Below the pieces are notes generated by a model. It saw nothing but the letters and a program-made list of their open reading frames with translations. It was not told the origin of the DNA and made no database searches. This document shows positions 51,101 to 64,000 of a DNA stretch of 64,000 nucleotides, in pieces. The translations under genes and the position numbers were made by a program. Positions within the stretch are counted from its first letter, which is position 1, and each line of letters opens with the position of its first letter. The stretch lies in contig NC_083383.1 in NCBI RefSeq assembly GCF_031755915.1, positions 16,543,001 through 16,607,000 on the forward strand, in the 5' to 3' direction. The DNA comes from Ziziphus jujuba. Taxonomy: Eukaryota; Streptophyta; Magnoliopsida; Rosales; Rhamnaceae.

Positions 51101-52380
51101 GCATAAATATAAATATATAATTAAATGCCTCAAATTAGTATTTTCCATTTGAATATGGATCTTAGTGCTAATCATCATCATTAATAACAAATAATAAATT
51201 TTTTTTAAAATAGGTATAGAATCATATATATTTCTAATACACATTTAATGAAAATTTCTTGATTACTTACCTATTTAATTGGATTGTAAATGAACATCTT
51301 ACCAAAAATCGATGCCCATTATGAAGAGCATTATAAAATTTCGTATTTAATTACTCTAACTATTAGGACAATATATATCCTAATATATATACTTTTCATA
51401 TGATCTAGCCTAATATTAATTAGGAAAACATTTTCTCTTATTAATATGACATGATAATAATTAAATCACTCACTAATTATAGAAACATACGCTATTATTT
51501 ATTTAGAAAATATGCTAGTAAAATTCAAATACTTCCCATAAACATAAAAACAAAATCTAAAATAGAAACTAAATCAAATTTAAATCAAATAGTATTGTTT
51601 TTATGAACAATTAATACTTTTAATTAACAAAATATTTTTTAATAAATTATTTAACCAAGCTTTTGTCAGTTAAAAATATGTTTCCAACATAAAATTCTTA
51701 CCCTAACAACAAAAAATAAAAAAATAAAAAAATTATCATGTTATATATATATATATATATCTTCTATAACAATCCCCCACAATTCCCTGCGTGTCATCCC
51801 ACACTTTACAAATGCAAATATTAAGGATTTATTAATTGAGCTTCATTTTAACTAAATAGGTGTTCAATATCTACTTTCCAATGTATCAACATATTTTTAG
51901 TTAATCTACTAAAATAAAATTATAAAATAATATATCAAGCCTATGCAACAACAATACTTTACGATAAAAAGTTGGTTAGTTTTGGTCAATACTCAAAGTA
52001 AGCAACAAGAAATGAATAAATTACATGAAATTACTTAAGCTTATAAATAACACTTATAAGTTATAGAAAGTACATAAATAAGAATACCAATGAATTCATT
52101 TTCGGCGGATGGACGCCAATGACTTAAAATAATCATAAAAATTAAAACTTAAATATTAAATGTTATTATAGTAATTCATGCTAATTATATCATATTACTA
52201 ATTTTACTATAAAATTAAAAAAATTAAAAAAAAAGCCCAGATTGAAGTGAAAGAGAAAGGGAAAGCCCATACACTGTTTCCAGCTACCAGTTCCACATCA
52301 AGCCACCACACCACTGTTTTTTTTTTAATATAATTTCCTTTCAAATAGTTTTTATGTGTTTGCATTTCACTTTCTCAAAT
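48121..52380. other. AT-rich spacer with one G+C-richer island
   Basis: TA and A runs are frequent (48409-48421, 48602-48643, 49801-49831 and 51740-51760). The island at about 49320-49760 is richer in G+C and carries two CACGTG boxes, but no coding sequence is recognised in it. Confidence 0.5.
49655..49689 (+). promoter_or_regulatory. Two G-box/ABRE-like CACGTG motifs
   Basis: CACGTG occurs at 49655-49660 (ccacgtggt) and 49684-49689 (ccacgtgacg), 29 bases apart. Such pairs bind bZIP and bHLH factors in ABA- or light-responsive promoters. The nearest annotated gene starts 2.9 kb away, so a role is uncertain. Confidence 0.35.
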
Positions 52381-52400
52381 CTAACCCTTCCTCCTTTGTC

Positions 52401-52598
52401 TGTCTCTTTCTCTCTCTCTCTCACTAAAATCCAGTTATTAAACACACACACTCTCTCTCTCTCTCTGAATCTGACCCTTTCTTCTTCTACCTCCTCCATC
52501 CTCTCCATCTCCATCCCTTATCCTCAACCTGCCTCCTGCTTATCCTGCGCACACCTCCATTTTCACAAAAAAAAGAAGAAAGCTTCAAAAACACAAAA
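52401..52598 (+). promoter_or_regulatory. CT-rich 5' leader of the translocator gene
   Basis: Pyrimidine-rich sequence with two (CT)n tracts (about 52405-52422 and 52450-52466) precedes the start codon, followed by a purine-rich acaaaaatg start context. This is a common arrangement for plant leaders. Confidence 0.5.
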
Positions 52599-53648
52599 AT
52601 GGGAAAGGGTGGGTCACTGAGCGAGAGCGTGGTGAAGAAGATCGTACTCTCATACACATACGTGGCCATATGGATCTTCCTCAGCTTCACGGTCATCGTC
52701 TACAACAAGTACATCCTCGACAAGAAGATGTACAACTGGCCATTCCCAATCTCCCTCACCATGATCCACATGTCCTTCTGTGCTTCCCTCGCCGTCCTCC
52801 TCGTTCGCGTCTTCAAGCTCGTCGAGCCCGTTTCTATGTCTCGGGATCTCTACCTCTCCTCCGTCGTACCCATCGGAGCTCTCTACGCCCTCTCCCTCTG
52901 GCTCTCCAATTCCGCCTACATCTACCTCTCCGTTTCTTTCATCCAAATGCTTAAGGCTCTCATGCCCGTTGCCGTCTATTCCATCGGCGTTCTCTTCAAG
53001 AAAGAGAGCTTCAAGTCCGACACCATGCTCAACATGCTCTCGATCTCCTTTGGTGTCGCCATTGCCGCTTATGGGGAAGCTAGATTCGACACCTGGGGTG
53101 TCATTCTCCAACTCGGTGCTGTTGCTTTCGAAGCCACCAGGCTCGTCATGATCCAAATCTTGCTCACATCCAAAGGGATCTCCCTCAATCCCATCACTTC
53201 CTTGTACTATGTGGCTCCTTGTTGCTTGGTCTTCCTCTTCGTTCCTTGGATCTTCGTTGAATATCCTGTTTTGAAAGAGACCTCGAGCTTCCATTTCGAT
53301 TACCTCATTTTCGGTACCAATTCTTTCTGTGCTTTCGCTCTGAATCTCGCTGTGTTCTTGCTTGTTGGGAAGACCTCGGCTTTGACCATGAATGTGGCTG
53401 GTGTGGTTAAGGATTGGTTGCTCATAGCCTTCTCTTGGTCTGTTATCAAGGATACTGTGACACCCATCAATTTGTTCGGCTATGGTCTCGCATTCTTGGG
53501 TGTTGCTTACTATAACCACTCGAAATTGCAGGCTCTTAAGGCCAAGGAAGCTCAGAAGAAAGCTTCTCAGGCCGATGAGGAAGGTAGCAGATTGCTGGAG
53601 GAGAGAGAAGGTGATGGATTGGGGAAAAGAAATGATTCCCAAGATTGA
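52599..53648 (+). CDS. KT/KV/A/G-type sugar-phosphate or nucleotide-sugar translocator, intronless
   Basis: A complete 349-residue membrane protein of the TPT/nucleotide-sugar transporter family, in the drug/metabolite transporter superfamily. About ten membrane segments are expected, the first around residues 18-36 ([19 protein letters not shown]). Hallmarks are [34 protein letters not shown] and [20 protein letters not shown], the last containing the Lys-Thr pair used to name the KT group. A charged, Lys/Glu-rich cytosolic tail follows from about residue 308. It closely resembles Arabidopsis proteins of about 350 residues such as At4g32390 and At2g25520, recalled from memory. Members sit in Golgi or ER membranes and exchange a nucleotide sugar or phosphorylated sugar; the substrate here cannot be read from sequence. 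Codon use is G+C-rich compared with the surroundings. A long antisense frame (52650-53642) is a shadow. Confidence 0.93.
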   Translation: MGKGGSLSESVVKKIVLSYTYVAIWIFLSFTVIVYNKYILDKKMYNWPFPISLTMIHMSFCASLAVLLVRVFKLVEPVSMSRDLYLSSVVPIGALYALSLWLSNSAYIYLSVSFIQMLKALMPVAVYSIGVLFKKESFKSDTMLNMLSISFGVAIAAYGEARFDTWGVILQLGAVAFEATRLVMIQILLTSKGISLNPITSLYYVAPCCLVFLFVPWIFVEYPVLKETSSFHFDYLIFGTNSFCAFALNLAVFLLVGKTSALTMNVAGVVKDWLLIAFSWSVIKDTVTPINLFGYGLAFLGVAYYNHSKLQALKAKEAQKKASQADEEGSRLLEEREGDGLGKRNDSQD

Positions 53649-56600
53649 TTTTACAATATATCTTATTTTGATTCAGGGGGAATTGGATGAAAGTCATGAT
53701 AATAAGAGCAAAATTTGGAAGATGAGGGGAAAATAGACAAATTGGGTTTCCAAATGAGGTCAAAAGAAATTGAAAGGTTCAAAGTTATTTTTTTTGGGTC
53801 ATTTGGATGGATGAATTCGGGTTCGGGTATGATGTTTTAGATTTCGTTTCTTATGCTAGCATTGGCCTTTCTTTTTTTTTTTTCTTTCTTATTTTTTGGT
53901 GGTTTTATTTACTTTTCTAGTACTACTACTTTACTTAATATCAGGGATTTGAGATTCGCATCTGTTGCTTATATTGCGAAACCTGTATGCTAGTAGAGTA
54001 TGAATCTCAAATGCCCCATTGCCCCTCCATTTATATATATATTTTTTATCTTACTACTTTTCAGTTTTACTATCTTTTTTTTTTTTTTTTGGGTCTCTGT
54101 TTTATGATTATATAGGAACTTCATTATTCAGGTTTTAATGCCATTTATGCATATTCGTTATGTTACTATTGATGGTGCTTTCTATTTGTCATCCACATAC
54201 ATCAAGGAATCACATTTTGGGATTTTTGTGATATACTATGTTTTGGTCTTTGTGAAATTTTTGTTCTTCAAATGTATCTGGAATTATACTTTCTTCTTTG
54301 TGAAGATGAAGAAAAAAAAAAGAAGGTATCTTCATATAAAGATTTTGCAGAAGTGCGATTGAGCCATTTGGGGAAGAATCATAATATACGCTATAAATTG
54401 AAATTGTTTGTGGAGCTGTGGTTTAGCTTAGACATTTCTTTGCTTCTATGAGGAAATGAAATTAGAGCTTGTAAATACAACTGGTTTTTAGAAGATTTGG
54501 TTCAAAATGATATCCTATTCTGCATTATCCGGAATAAACTGCAAAAAAAAAAAATACACTTTACAGTGGCAGTGGTAACTCATTGACCAGTTATTACCCC
54601 TCAAAAAAAAAAAAAAAAAAAATCATTGTCCAGTTTTAATTTTTGGATCTAAATTCCTCCATGTCTTCTTTAGCAAAAAGGGGTTTGTGGTAATTTGTAG
54701 ATTTCTTGGTGAAAATTTATCAAGTTGAAACTTTGTAGCGGTTTTGCTTATGAGGAATGTTGAAGACAGGGAAATCATTCAGAAGCCATTTCTTGATTGC
54801 TTCAGTTGAAACTTCAACGTTATTTGCTTAAGAGGAAATGTAACTCAGGGAAATCATTTCAAAAGCATAGCCACTAATTACCTTATCAGTGTATTTAACC
54901 AAAATGTGAAGAACTTTTTATTACTTGATCGAAATGAACTAATTAGTTTTCTATGATTTAACTGAATGGTTGTAGAAGCTGAATGACTTGACCGCATTCT
55001 GTCTTATATTTTCTGGAATGCTATGTGTCCTATATTGATTTGTTTTGCATTGCTTTTCAACCATTAATGCTTTACGTCTCAGATTCACCTTCCCATAATG
55101 TCGGTGAATCCCTCTGTGAATCATCGATAGTGACACCAATTTTCTCAATTTATGTTCTTTCTCTTCTTAACATCGAAAAAAGGTGAAAGATTCAGAAGCT
55201 ATTAATTTGCAGTGAAATTATATTAAAATCCCATTATATGTTATGAATGGGATTTGTGTTTTGACTTAAAAATAATTGTGTAATGAGAGGGTGTCTGCAT
55301 AATTAATTCCATTGCAGATTAAGTAGTTTTGTTTATTACGGAGCATGTGAGCTGTCATGTATATGTCCCTGTAAATTGCTTGGTGCCAATTTATGCAGGG
55401 GTTTATGAAATAGGGTAGGCGTTTTTCTGTCAAAGGGGAGTAGCGGTGAGGTGCTGTTTGTGCTATACTTTGTGGTACGATATTATTTTATATCTCGAAT
55501 TATGACACATTTTTCACTTGGCATTCCAAACTATACATTTACTCGCATTGTTTCCCACACTATTGACCCATTTATTTTATTTTATTTTATTTTTCACTTT
55601 AGTCCTCTGTGCTATTTGCCTAAAGAAATTGACCAAATTAGTCATGTACACCATACAAAAACAAAATAAAACATAGTACAATTATTTATAAATAAAGTTA
55701 CACAGGCTGTGTGAGGATAATTTTATCAAATTTATTAGTTGGAAATATTTTATTGAACTAAAATTTACATAAAAATAATAGTTTAAGGGGCAATATGTGA
55801 GCATCTATAGTTTGGGGCGTAACGTTAAAAATATGTCATAGTTTAGATATAAAATGGTTAAAACCGGTATTTTTATTATTCTTCATCTTAATTGAATATT
55901 CTAGCTCAAAGAGAATCTGGGTGTTCAGAAGAACCATGGACATTGTATAACGGTTACTCTTCTTATAGTCTTGAATTAGCAAATTACAGTTTAAGATTCC
56001 AAGTTTATTACGGATTGTTTCTTGAAATCTTGGGCATAGAGTTTCTCAAGTTTCCATGGAATCCTCATAAAGTACAGAAGTAAACAAAATACAGGGCCAA
56101 AAAAAAAAAAAAAAAAAAAAGCATAGCTGCTTTAGCACTTTTGTGGATTATCAAGTGCTATATCTTTTCCAAGAACAAATTGTGGGTGATAATATTTTAG
56201 CAAAGAGATGAGCAGGTGAACCAGCTTTTGGATGGTTGAATTCTGTATGAAGCCAAAACAAGCTGTGGAATTCTGAGGCTGAGTTAATGAAAAGGGAAAA
56301 GTAGTATCCCTGTGAAATGAACAAGTTTTTTAGTTATTGGTATGCTCCATATTTACATCATTAAAGTAAATACTCATTGTCGGTAGATGTCCCATTTCAT
56401 TAATTTCTCCGACTTTTGTTGTGGGGATGAAGAAAGGAAATGCATTAATCAATTGATGGAAACTCTGCCAGATGGTGAATGTTACAGCAGGAAAAAGAAG
56501 AAGAAGAAAATTATGAAAATGAAGATATTTTAATGAGGCCATTTTAGATTAGCTTTTGGTGCCAAGGGGCTGCCAAATTTAGTTCTTATCATATTTTGAT

Positions 56601-58230
56601 GAACCAAAAACCAATCTAGTGTAGTAGTAGTAGTAGTACATTCTGTTAGGTTTAAACTGAGTTCGAAACGTTCCATCAAAAAACAACTGGATCTTAGAGG
56701 ATTTTTACAGAACCTTTCTTCTTCTTCACCCTGTTATTCAGTAGCATATACAAGTACAACTACATAATAAGGGAGTGCAAAGATAGAGTGCCCAAATAGA
56801 TGTGGAAGTCTCACTTGATCATTTAACACAGACTGCAGTTAAAACATAGCCCAAAAATTAATAAAGTTAGGCACCGTCAGTCTGGTTAGAAAAACTTATT
56901 AACGGTTACACCACATAATCTATACAATAATCAATCATAAGTTTGTGCAATGTCAAAATAAAGCATATGTGTCATATAATTTGTTGAACTACATCATCGG
57001 TGAAACGATTATGTTCAAGTTTTTTCCCAGTCTTGTGGTCATTTTTCACACATCTTTGGAGCTCAAAGATTGATTTTTTATTTTAATTTTTTTTAATTAC
57101 AAACTCAAAGAATTCTTGCATAAAAAGAATAACACTCAGTCAAAACAGAGTACTACAGGAATTCATTGGATGGAAGAGAAATATATTTGTTTCTCTCCAA
57201 GTGTATATACATATATATAATAATTTTATGATATGGATATCTATATAATTTATTTTTGCAAATATTTTTAAAAAACGATGATTTTGTTAAAAATTTATGT
57301 GATATGTAAACATCTTGATGATAGTTTTGCCAAAAATCAATCAATTTTTTTATTTTTTTTATTTTTTATATCCACACTGTAGAATAATTTTATATGTATA
57401 TATATATATATATATATATTATATTTAGTTTATATAATATTAGTATAAATGCACCTTGTGTCTTCAAATTCAGGAATGTTATGATGATGATGGCGAAAAT
57501 GTGACTGCTCTTTAATGACAGTATGCTCATATTCCTTCCTTTCTCCTACAATAATTTTCAGTGCAAATAGGTAGTTGGAGGGCCATATAATCAGGTGTAA
57601 CTCGTTGCTAAATGTCTCATTTCCATGACTAGAAACTAGTTGAAATCATTGACTTAGATATGTAGGTATGTGTATGAGAACTATTTGTTAGCCTATTGTT
57701 TGTTGTTTTAGAAAAATATATATTTCTCGTCTCAATCAAATTTTCAATAAATCTCTAATGGGAATCAAATTTCAACTTTAAATGAATATTGGTAAGATTT
57801 ATAGATAGTCTATCAAAGTTACCAAAGATAATGGGTTAAAGCATGCGCCACTTCACTTGAGACTTTGCACTTCACTTGATCTATAATTTTCAATAAATCT
57901 ATGATAGGACTCAAAAATATATTTCACCACAAATAAAATAAAATAAAGTGTATTTAAAATGCAATGTAACCATTACTACCTCCAAGTGAGGGGGCAAAAT
58001 AATCTGCTATTCCCATTTCAGTATTTGGTAGAAAATGTAAACACTCAGAAACACTCAAAAGCATTTAAATAAAATAGACTGAAATTCATGCAAATATTGG
58101 CTCATAAAACTTGTCAGGAAGAAATATTTAGAAAAGAAAATCAGTGAACTTAAATGTAAAGTCCAACCAAAAAGGGAAAAGAGAAGAAGATGCAGAAAAA
58201 TAAAGACCATTACGAACACTAATTTTAGCT

Positions 58231-58520
58231 GAGGAACCAGTAGAAGCTCATCCTCTTTATATCTCAATGCCTGAAATTAAAGTCTATACTTGAAGCTTTT
58301 GGTTTGACTAATTGTGCATGATCGACATATGGCTTAGTTCAATTAGGAGTAGGCAATAAAACATGTATGGATCGTTAGTGTTTTGTAGCGGAGGAACCAG
58401 AAGAATCTCATCCTCTTTATATCTAAATGCCTGAAACAGTCTATACAAGCTTTTGATTTGATTAATTCAGCATGATCGACATATGGCTTAGTTCAGTTAG
58501 ATTAGGCAATAAAGCATGCT
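58231..58520 (+). repeat. 160-bp tandem duplication
   Basis: Copy one starts gaggaaccagtagaagctca at 58231 and copy two gaggaaccagaagaatctca at 58391. Both continue through catgatcgacatatggctta and a ggcaataaa.catg end. The second copy is shortened by small deletions and several substitutions. Confidence 0.95.
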
Positions 58521-58671
58521 CACCAGGAAAGAACAAGAGCATGTTTACAATCAGATTTTCTTCATTAGTGTTCATTCATCATCAAAAAAGCTATTTTTTC
58601 TTCTGAACCTGTCTTGTTCTCACAAAAATTTTACCAAAGGATGCCAAAGACAACAGTTAGTTTGTTATCTT

Positions 58672-58781
58672 AAAATTTAATGATAACAAATTGTTCTATA
58701 TTTATGCATACTGAGAAACAAAAACTAAAATCGGACTTATATTAAAATTTAATGATAAAAAATTGTTCTATATTTATGCAT
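58672..58781 (+). repeat. 71-72-bp-period tandem duplication
   Basis: aaaatttaatgataacaaat plus tgttctatatttatgcat begins at 58672 and recurs at 58744 with one change. Confidence 0.93.
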
Positions 58782-59697
58782 TAAAATTGGACGTATTTTT
58801 CATCTTCCTTCATACTTGTTTACCAATGGCAATCCATTGATTGACTTGCTAATCGTATGGTAGATACTGTAGATGACAAATATTATTTTGTAGTTAAATA
58901 TCAGATACTCAACTTGTCATAATGCACTGGGAATAGGTTGAAGTGTTGCTATCCTAAGAACCAAAGAGCTATAATATTTTGACACCCCTTAAGTTCCCAC
59001 CAGCATCCATCGAATGAAAATAAATGCTAAATCCATGTGCTTTTTATAGATTACAGTTTCATTAATCACAAATAGAATAAAAGTTCATAGAGGTGTCATT
59101 TCATGAAAGAAAGTTCTCCAAACTTTGTTATTTCATGAGAATAATGAATCAACTGTGTAGAAAACATGTCTTCACATTAGCTAATTGTTTGTAATTTATG
59201 AGTCATTATTACAATACTATGAGATGAATTGTACATAGATTGAAAGTTAGTTAGCCTGGTCTTGTCTCATAACAAAAATTGCCCCTGCTGAAAATAATCC
59301 CTTCCGTCTTGTAGAAGATTTACATGATCAAAAAGCTGAGATTATTTGCAAAGATCAAAGCTAACAAAGGACAAATTTCTAAGGCAGCATATCCACACAT
59401 CAAGCAGTGAATTTAGGTCAGCAGCATCAGCATATACATTTTAATCACTCACCATATGGCACATATCATGTCTCATGTATTCTTCAGACAAATGATTCCT
59501 CAACTCCCACATTTGTTGTTTCAGAGCAAAGGAACGTGTCCAGTAGTGCCAGAATTTTTAGAGGATAATGGTAGCCTTTGAGACCATCTCATTTTGCAAA
59601 GGATCACGGGGCATCATTGGACAGACAATCCACCATTCTAGATATCAACTGTGTTTCAATGAATGAATCTTCAAATGTGAAAGAACTAATTAGTATG

Positions 59698-61518
59698 TCA
59701 CCAAAAATCTTTACACGAGCAGAAACCATCCTTGAAATGGTGAAACCGGTTTCTATCCCTTACCACTATTTCTCGATTATAGATCTTAGATATGAACTTG
59801 GTAGCAGAGTGGCAATCACTACAAACTCTCAAATTCTTCACTATTCGAATAGGAGTTCCTGGTGGTGAATTCAAGAGGGCAAAAGCAATAGCCAGCTTTT
59901 CACTATGTCTGTTCAGAGCATCTTCCTTGTCCTCTTCATCAATATCTAGCAACACCTCTGATGTACTAGGAACGTAACCAGCCCTTTTCATCTTCCTTCC
60001 CATCTCATCCATCATCTCATAAATTTCTTTATATTGCTCATGTGATTTATCTCCGGCCACAAATTCATAAATTTGATTATCTAGCTCAATCATAGTGCTC
60101 CCGGGGATTTTTTTCATTCCTTTCTTGTCCATTGCTTCTCTAGTCTTGGTTTTCTTCTCCCAGTGGAACATTTTTGCATAAATGTTGGAAAGTAGTACGT
60201 AGTTTGACTCATGCATAGGTTCATTCTCAATTAGCAGTTTAGTGATGCTTTCTCCAAGCTTGAGCTCATCATGGACACGGCAAGCACTGATTAAGGTTCG
60301 CATAACTATCGGGTTTGGTTCAATGGGCATTTTTTTAACAAATTCCAGTGCTTCATTAACAAGCCCAGTTCTGCATAACATATCCACCATGCATCCATAG
60401 TGTTCTATCCTAGGTGCAATACCATATTCTTGTGTCATTATACTGAAAAAACTTTTTCCTTTCTCAACTAATCCAGAATGACTACAAGCAGAAAGCAAAC
60501 CTACGAAGGCAACATGATCAGGAGTTACCCCTTTTCCTATCATTTCCTCAAATAAAGAAATGGCCTCCAAACCACGACCATGCATTGCCAGTCCAACAAT
60601 AACAGAAGTCCAAGAAACAATCGTTTTCTCACTCATATTTCTAAACAATTTCAAAGCTTTATCAACATCACCGCACTTTGCAAACATGTCGATGACTGCA
60701 TTACAGAGCTCCACAGTTTTCTGAATTCCTTCTTTCTCAATGTAGGATTCAACCCACTTCCCAAGCTCAAGAGCACCTAAATCCGCACAAGCAGAAAGAA
60801 CAGACACCATAGTAATTTCATCTGGACGAACTCCCTCAATCTGCATTTTTCTAAACAACCCAACAGCTTCCGTCGACAATCCCAGACGCGCATACCCTCC
60901 AATCATTGCACTCCACGAAACAGAGTCCGACTTGGGCATTTCTTCAAACACTTTTCGACCACACTCGATACCCCCATCACAGCAACAATACATGTGAACC
61001 ATAGTATTCAGAACATGAACATCATCATCAAATCCATATTTCACTACCGACCCATGAACCGATTTCCCTACATTCAAGTCTCCAACCCCAGCACAAGCCT
61101 TAAGGACAAAAGGGTATGTGAATTTATTGGGCGAAATTCCAAAATGAAGCATGCCATTGTACAAACATAAAGCTTTGTTCTTCGAGTGACTGGTCTGCGC
61201 ATAAGCTCTAATCATAGTATTGAAAAGGAAAGTGTCGTAGAGACGAGTATCGGCGTCAGGACAGAACAAGAAGGAAGAGGCATAGTCAGTGGCCCCAAGT
61301 TCGGAGGATGTAGAGGTGAACTTGGTAAGAACCAGCGGGTTGTTTTGCAGACCCAGTTTGAGAATCCGAGCATGGAGTTGAACGACTTTAGCGACAGTGT
61401 TGCAGGCTTGGAGAAGGGACAAGCAGCTCTGCTCTGCTGCTCTATTATTGTTTGTCGTTCTGGTCGTTGACGCATTGACTGTACGGATCAGCTTAGCTGC
61501 AATGGTCGGGAACTGCAT
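59698..61518 (-). CDS. PPR protein, PLS class with E and DYW domains (ends DFW)
   Basis: A complete 606-residue intronless frame on the minus strand, predicted to act as a site-specific C-to-U RNA editing factor in mitochondria or plastids. The N-terminal 30 residues are rich in Thr, Asn, Arg and Ala, fitting an organelle presequence. From about residue 30 to 430 there are P, L and S repeats (for example [83 protein letters not shown]). An E region follows, then a DYW deaminase domain with HSE (538-540), CSDCH (566-570), HH (593-594) and CSC (600-602). These are the zinc and catalytic residues, all present. The last three residues are DFW rather than DYW. The RNA target cannot be assigned without decoding the repeat positions. 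The start ATG at 61516-61518 gives a family-typical N-terminus. Confidence 0.93.
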   Translation of the reverse strand: MQFPTIAAKLIRTVNASTTRTTNNNRAAEQSCLSLLQACNTVAKVVQLHARILKLGLQNNPLVLTKFTSTSSELGATDYASSFLFCPDADTRLYDTFLFNTMIRAYAQTSHSKNKALCLYNGMLHFGISPNKFTYPFVLKACAGVGDLNVGKSVHGSVVKYGFDDDVHVLNTMVHMYCCCDGGIECGRKVFEEMPKSDSVSWSAMIGGYARLGLSTEAVGLFRKMQIEGVRPDEITMVSVLSACADLGALELGKWVESYIEKEGIQKTVELCNAVIDMFAKCGDVDKALKLFRNMSEKTIVSWTSVIVGLAMHGRGLEAISLFEEMIGKGVTPDHVAFVGLLSACSHSGLVEKGKSFFSIMTQEYGIAPRIEHYGCMVDMLCRTGLVNEALEFVKKMPIEPNPIVMRTLISACRVHDELKLGESITKLLIENEPMHESNYVLLSNIYAKMFHWEKKTKTREAMDKKGMKKIPGSTMIELDNQIYEFVAGDKSHEQYKEIYEMMDEMGRKMKRAGYVPSTSEVLLDIDEEDKEDALNRHSEKLAIAFALLNSPPGTPIRIVKNLRVCSDCHSATKFISKIYNREIVVRDRNRFHHFKDGFCSCKDFW

Positions 61519-62460
61519 TTAGCAAAACAACAGAAGCAGTGAATTAAGACAGTAGAAGATCGTAATTCATTAGGAAAAGTTCAAAATAGTAATTAAAATG
61601 CATGCAAAATTTCATGTGGATTCTTTAATTTTACCCTTGTTGCATTTAAACACTAAATATTTTCTAAAATCATTATTGACCTTTAAAAATCATTTTAGTG
61701 TTTTATACCGATTAAAATATGTCAATTTATCAATTTTTACTAATTAATTTTAACAACCAAAAAATACTATTGCAAATTTGCCTTTTTTTTAAAAAAGAAA
61801 CATGAATACTTCAATTACATCCTCTAAAATTTAGTTTTTGATTGGTATAGATTAGATAATGTATACTATCTTATTGTATTCGTGTGAAATTTTTTTATTC
61901 AAATCCGATTTGTTAAGTTTTTGTATTAGAATATTTAAATACAAATCCGTTTATTAAATTATCATGTATTCAATTATTTAAAATAATAAACTTAATTATA
62001 AAATTATTTTTAAAAGAATAAAAAATTATCACAAAAAATATTTAAATAAATAAAATCAATAAAAAATAATAATTGACCAATACTTGAGATGATAATTACA
62101 AAAATAAATATTCAATAGATAATACAAAATTAATCAAATAAATAATAATAATAATAATAACAATAACAACAAGAGAAAAAAGGAAAACACACACACCTAC
62201 CTATATCATTTTACAAAAAGTTCAATAATAATAATAATAATACTTAGTACCTATTCAAAAAATAAAAAATAAAAAGCACACACACAAAATATGCATAAAT
62301 ACATACATATATATTCAGATATATAAAAAAATTAATTTTATAAAATCAAAATATAATATAAAAAAGTCATGCTAGAGTAAAAATAATTAATTTTAATTGT
62401 ATCCTAACTTTATAATAACAGAATATTTGACTACATCAGAATTGTATATCTATATATCTA

Positions 62461-62494
<34 letters not shown>

Positions 62495-64000
62495 GATTTA
62501 TATCAATACGATTAATTATGACATATCAAAATTTGGCACCAAAGTTGAATATTCATAATATAAAATATACAAAAACATGCTTGTATAGATAATTTTGGTA
62601 GAATATTCATAATATAGAATATATAAAAACATACTTGTATAAATAATTGTATATAATAATGAATTAAAAGTCATGGTCAAGATTTTATTTTAAACCTGTT
62701 TAAATCTGTTAACACAACAAGTCATTAACATGTTGATCCGTTATTAATCCGATTCATTACACACCAACCCAAACCCTCAAAAAAGCAGATGGATTAGTAT
62801 CGTGTTATGGGTCATGTTGAAAATTGTTAGGTCTAGTTTATTATAGTTTATTTTTTAGCAAAAAACACTTATTAATTGTTATAAACTTTTTTATTTAAAA
62901 AAATAAATATTCAATTATATATTAATAAGTGCTTGTTGATAAAAAAAAAAATATAAATAAATAAAAGCTTTTTTAAACCAAAATGAAGAAGTTAAAATTT
63001 TGGACTTTTGCAAAAAAAAATCTACTTTACGCTTACATAAGAAGTCAAAAGAGCATTAAATGAAAGTTTAAAAACACTTTCTAAATTAATAACTAAACAT
63101 TCATTAAATTTTCAATAAACTTTTTTCTTACATAAGTTTTATTAGAAAAAAACTCTATAGCCAAAAATTCTTCTTACATAAGCTATATCAAATAGATCTT
63201 TAAAATAAATATAAATCTAAGGTTAAAAAAAAATCAAAATTTTAGTGGAAATTTTGCTGAAATTTTTATATTTTTAAATAGTAGATAGGATATTTTTGTT
63301 CAAAATGGAAAATGAAAAATTTTTCAAAATTTCCACTAAATTTTCCTATATTTCCACAAAATTTGCATTAAAAGTTCTGTTAAATGTCCACATCAATTCT
63401 TTCATACTTTTATCAAATAATTCATAATTTTCATAAAATTTCCTAAATTTTTATATAAATTAAATTTTTTTTTATCAAAAATTAATAAATGCTATAGATT
63501 TTTAACTGTCTGTTTAATTTTTTTTTATCACAATAAATTTAATATTTTTATAAATATTATAAAGTAGATATAAATTATAATATATACAAAAATACAAATA
63601 TACATGTAAAATAAATGATTAACTATTATATTATTATAAAGTAGATGAATATTGTATAGATATGCAAAAAAAATATTATCTGTAAATGTAGTTAAATGAC
63701 TTGATAAAATATTTATGGAATGTTTTTAATTAGTAATTTATGTATACAATTTCAAATTCAATCATTAGAAAATAATAATTTTGCATATAATGAACCAATA
63801 TTGTATAATGATTATCAATAAATATTTATGTTTGACATATTAACAATTACATGCAAAAAGATATACAATTTTTAATAATTAGTTATTATACTTTACATCT
63901 GAAAATAAAAATGAAGAAGAAATAAATCATTTTTATTCACCCAAGGATTTTATATGATATTAAAATGATATTTTACGGTATATAATATAATTTTAATAAT
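61519..64000. other. AT-rich spacer upstream of the PPR gene
   Basis: It holds ATA runs (62142-62160 and 62225-62241), a TA run (62465-62491) and A/T-rich dispersed repeats. The part at 63290-63600 resembles 22690-23230. No gene is supported. Confidence 0.55.

Larger units (their letters stand above)
53649..59697. other. 3' flank and spacer between translocator and PPR genes
   Basis: It contains poly-T and poly-A runs (53873-53883, 54077-54090, 54604-54622 and 56099-56120), TA runs (57400-57419) and two nearby tandem duplications (58231-58520 and 58672-58780). Short open frames have no recognisable content. No gene is supported. Confidence 0.5.

Noticed and set aside
52650..53642. A 330-residue open frame antisense to the translocator gene
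   Set aside because: It mirrors the codon bias of a highly hydrophobic gene and gives an acidic, Gly/Glu-rich protein with no recognisable domain; the sense strand has an unmistakable family match.
57478..57550. A C/D-box snoRNA near an atgatgatgatgg word
   Set aside because: A C-box-like tgatgat is present but no convincing D box with terminal pairing was found at the right distance.

Overview
This window is nuclear DNA of a flowering plant, most likely a eudicot. The signs are split genes with GT-AG introns, a plant-type tRNA gene, a pentatricopeptide-repeat editing-factor gene, a lectin receptor kinase gene, plant LTR retrotransposon debris, abundant AT and CT microsatellites and very AT-rich spacers. 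The species cannot be named from the sequence. Five protein-coding genes and one tRNA gene are well supported. No multi-gene system, CRISPR array or operon is present, and I found no convincing undescribed biological system; the points of interest are gene structure, organelle-derived DNA and repeat history.

Region by region: 1-4892 is an old Ty3/gypsy retrotransposon deletion derivative, with gag, zinc knuckle and protease remnants, no reverse transcriptase or integrase core, and a surviving polyprotein tail. 4893-8130 looks like a long chromovirus-type LTR holding a CT microsatellite, a 104-128 bp degenerate tandem repeat, an ATT-rich array and a roughly 20-bp tandem repeat. 8200-9594 is a decayed Athila-type gag. 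A single-exon RRM-like gene lies at 12400-13242. A hAT-like element may span 14767-15630. An L-type lectin receptor kinase with three coding exons lies at 17848-20984. tRNA-Gly(UCC) is on the minus strand at 21860-21931.

The largest gene is nucleolar protein 6 (Nrap/Utp22 family), 25228-34536. I traced 26 coding exons that stay in frame and give 1046 residues. Its second intron carries a hAT-type element with a perfect 8-bp target duplication, one intron appears to be GC-AG, and just upstream of the ATG is a short stretch that looks like plastid rpl2. From 34.5 to 52.4 kb the DNA is gene-poor and AT-rich, with a LINE RNase H remnant, TE ends and tandem duplications. An intronless KT/KV/A/G-type nucleotide-sugar or phosphate translocator lies at 52599-53648. 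After another spacer with tandem duplications comes a minus-strand DYW-class PPR gene at 59698-61518, followed by AT-rich repeats to the end.

The genes are functionally unrelated (rRNA processing, organellar RNA editing, surface signalling, Golgi/ER transport, tRNA supply) and each is expected to have its own promoter.
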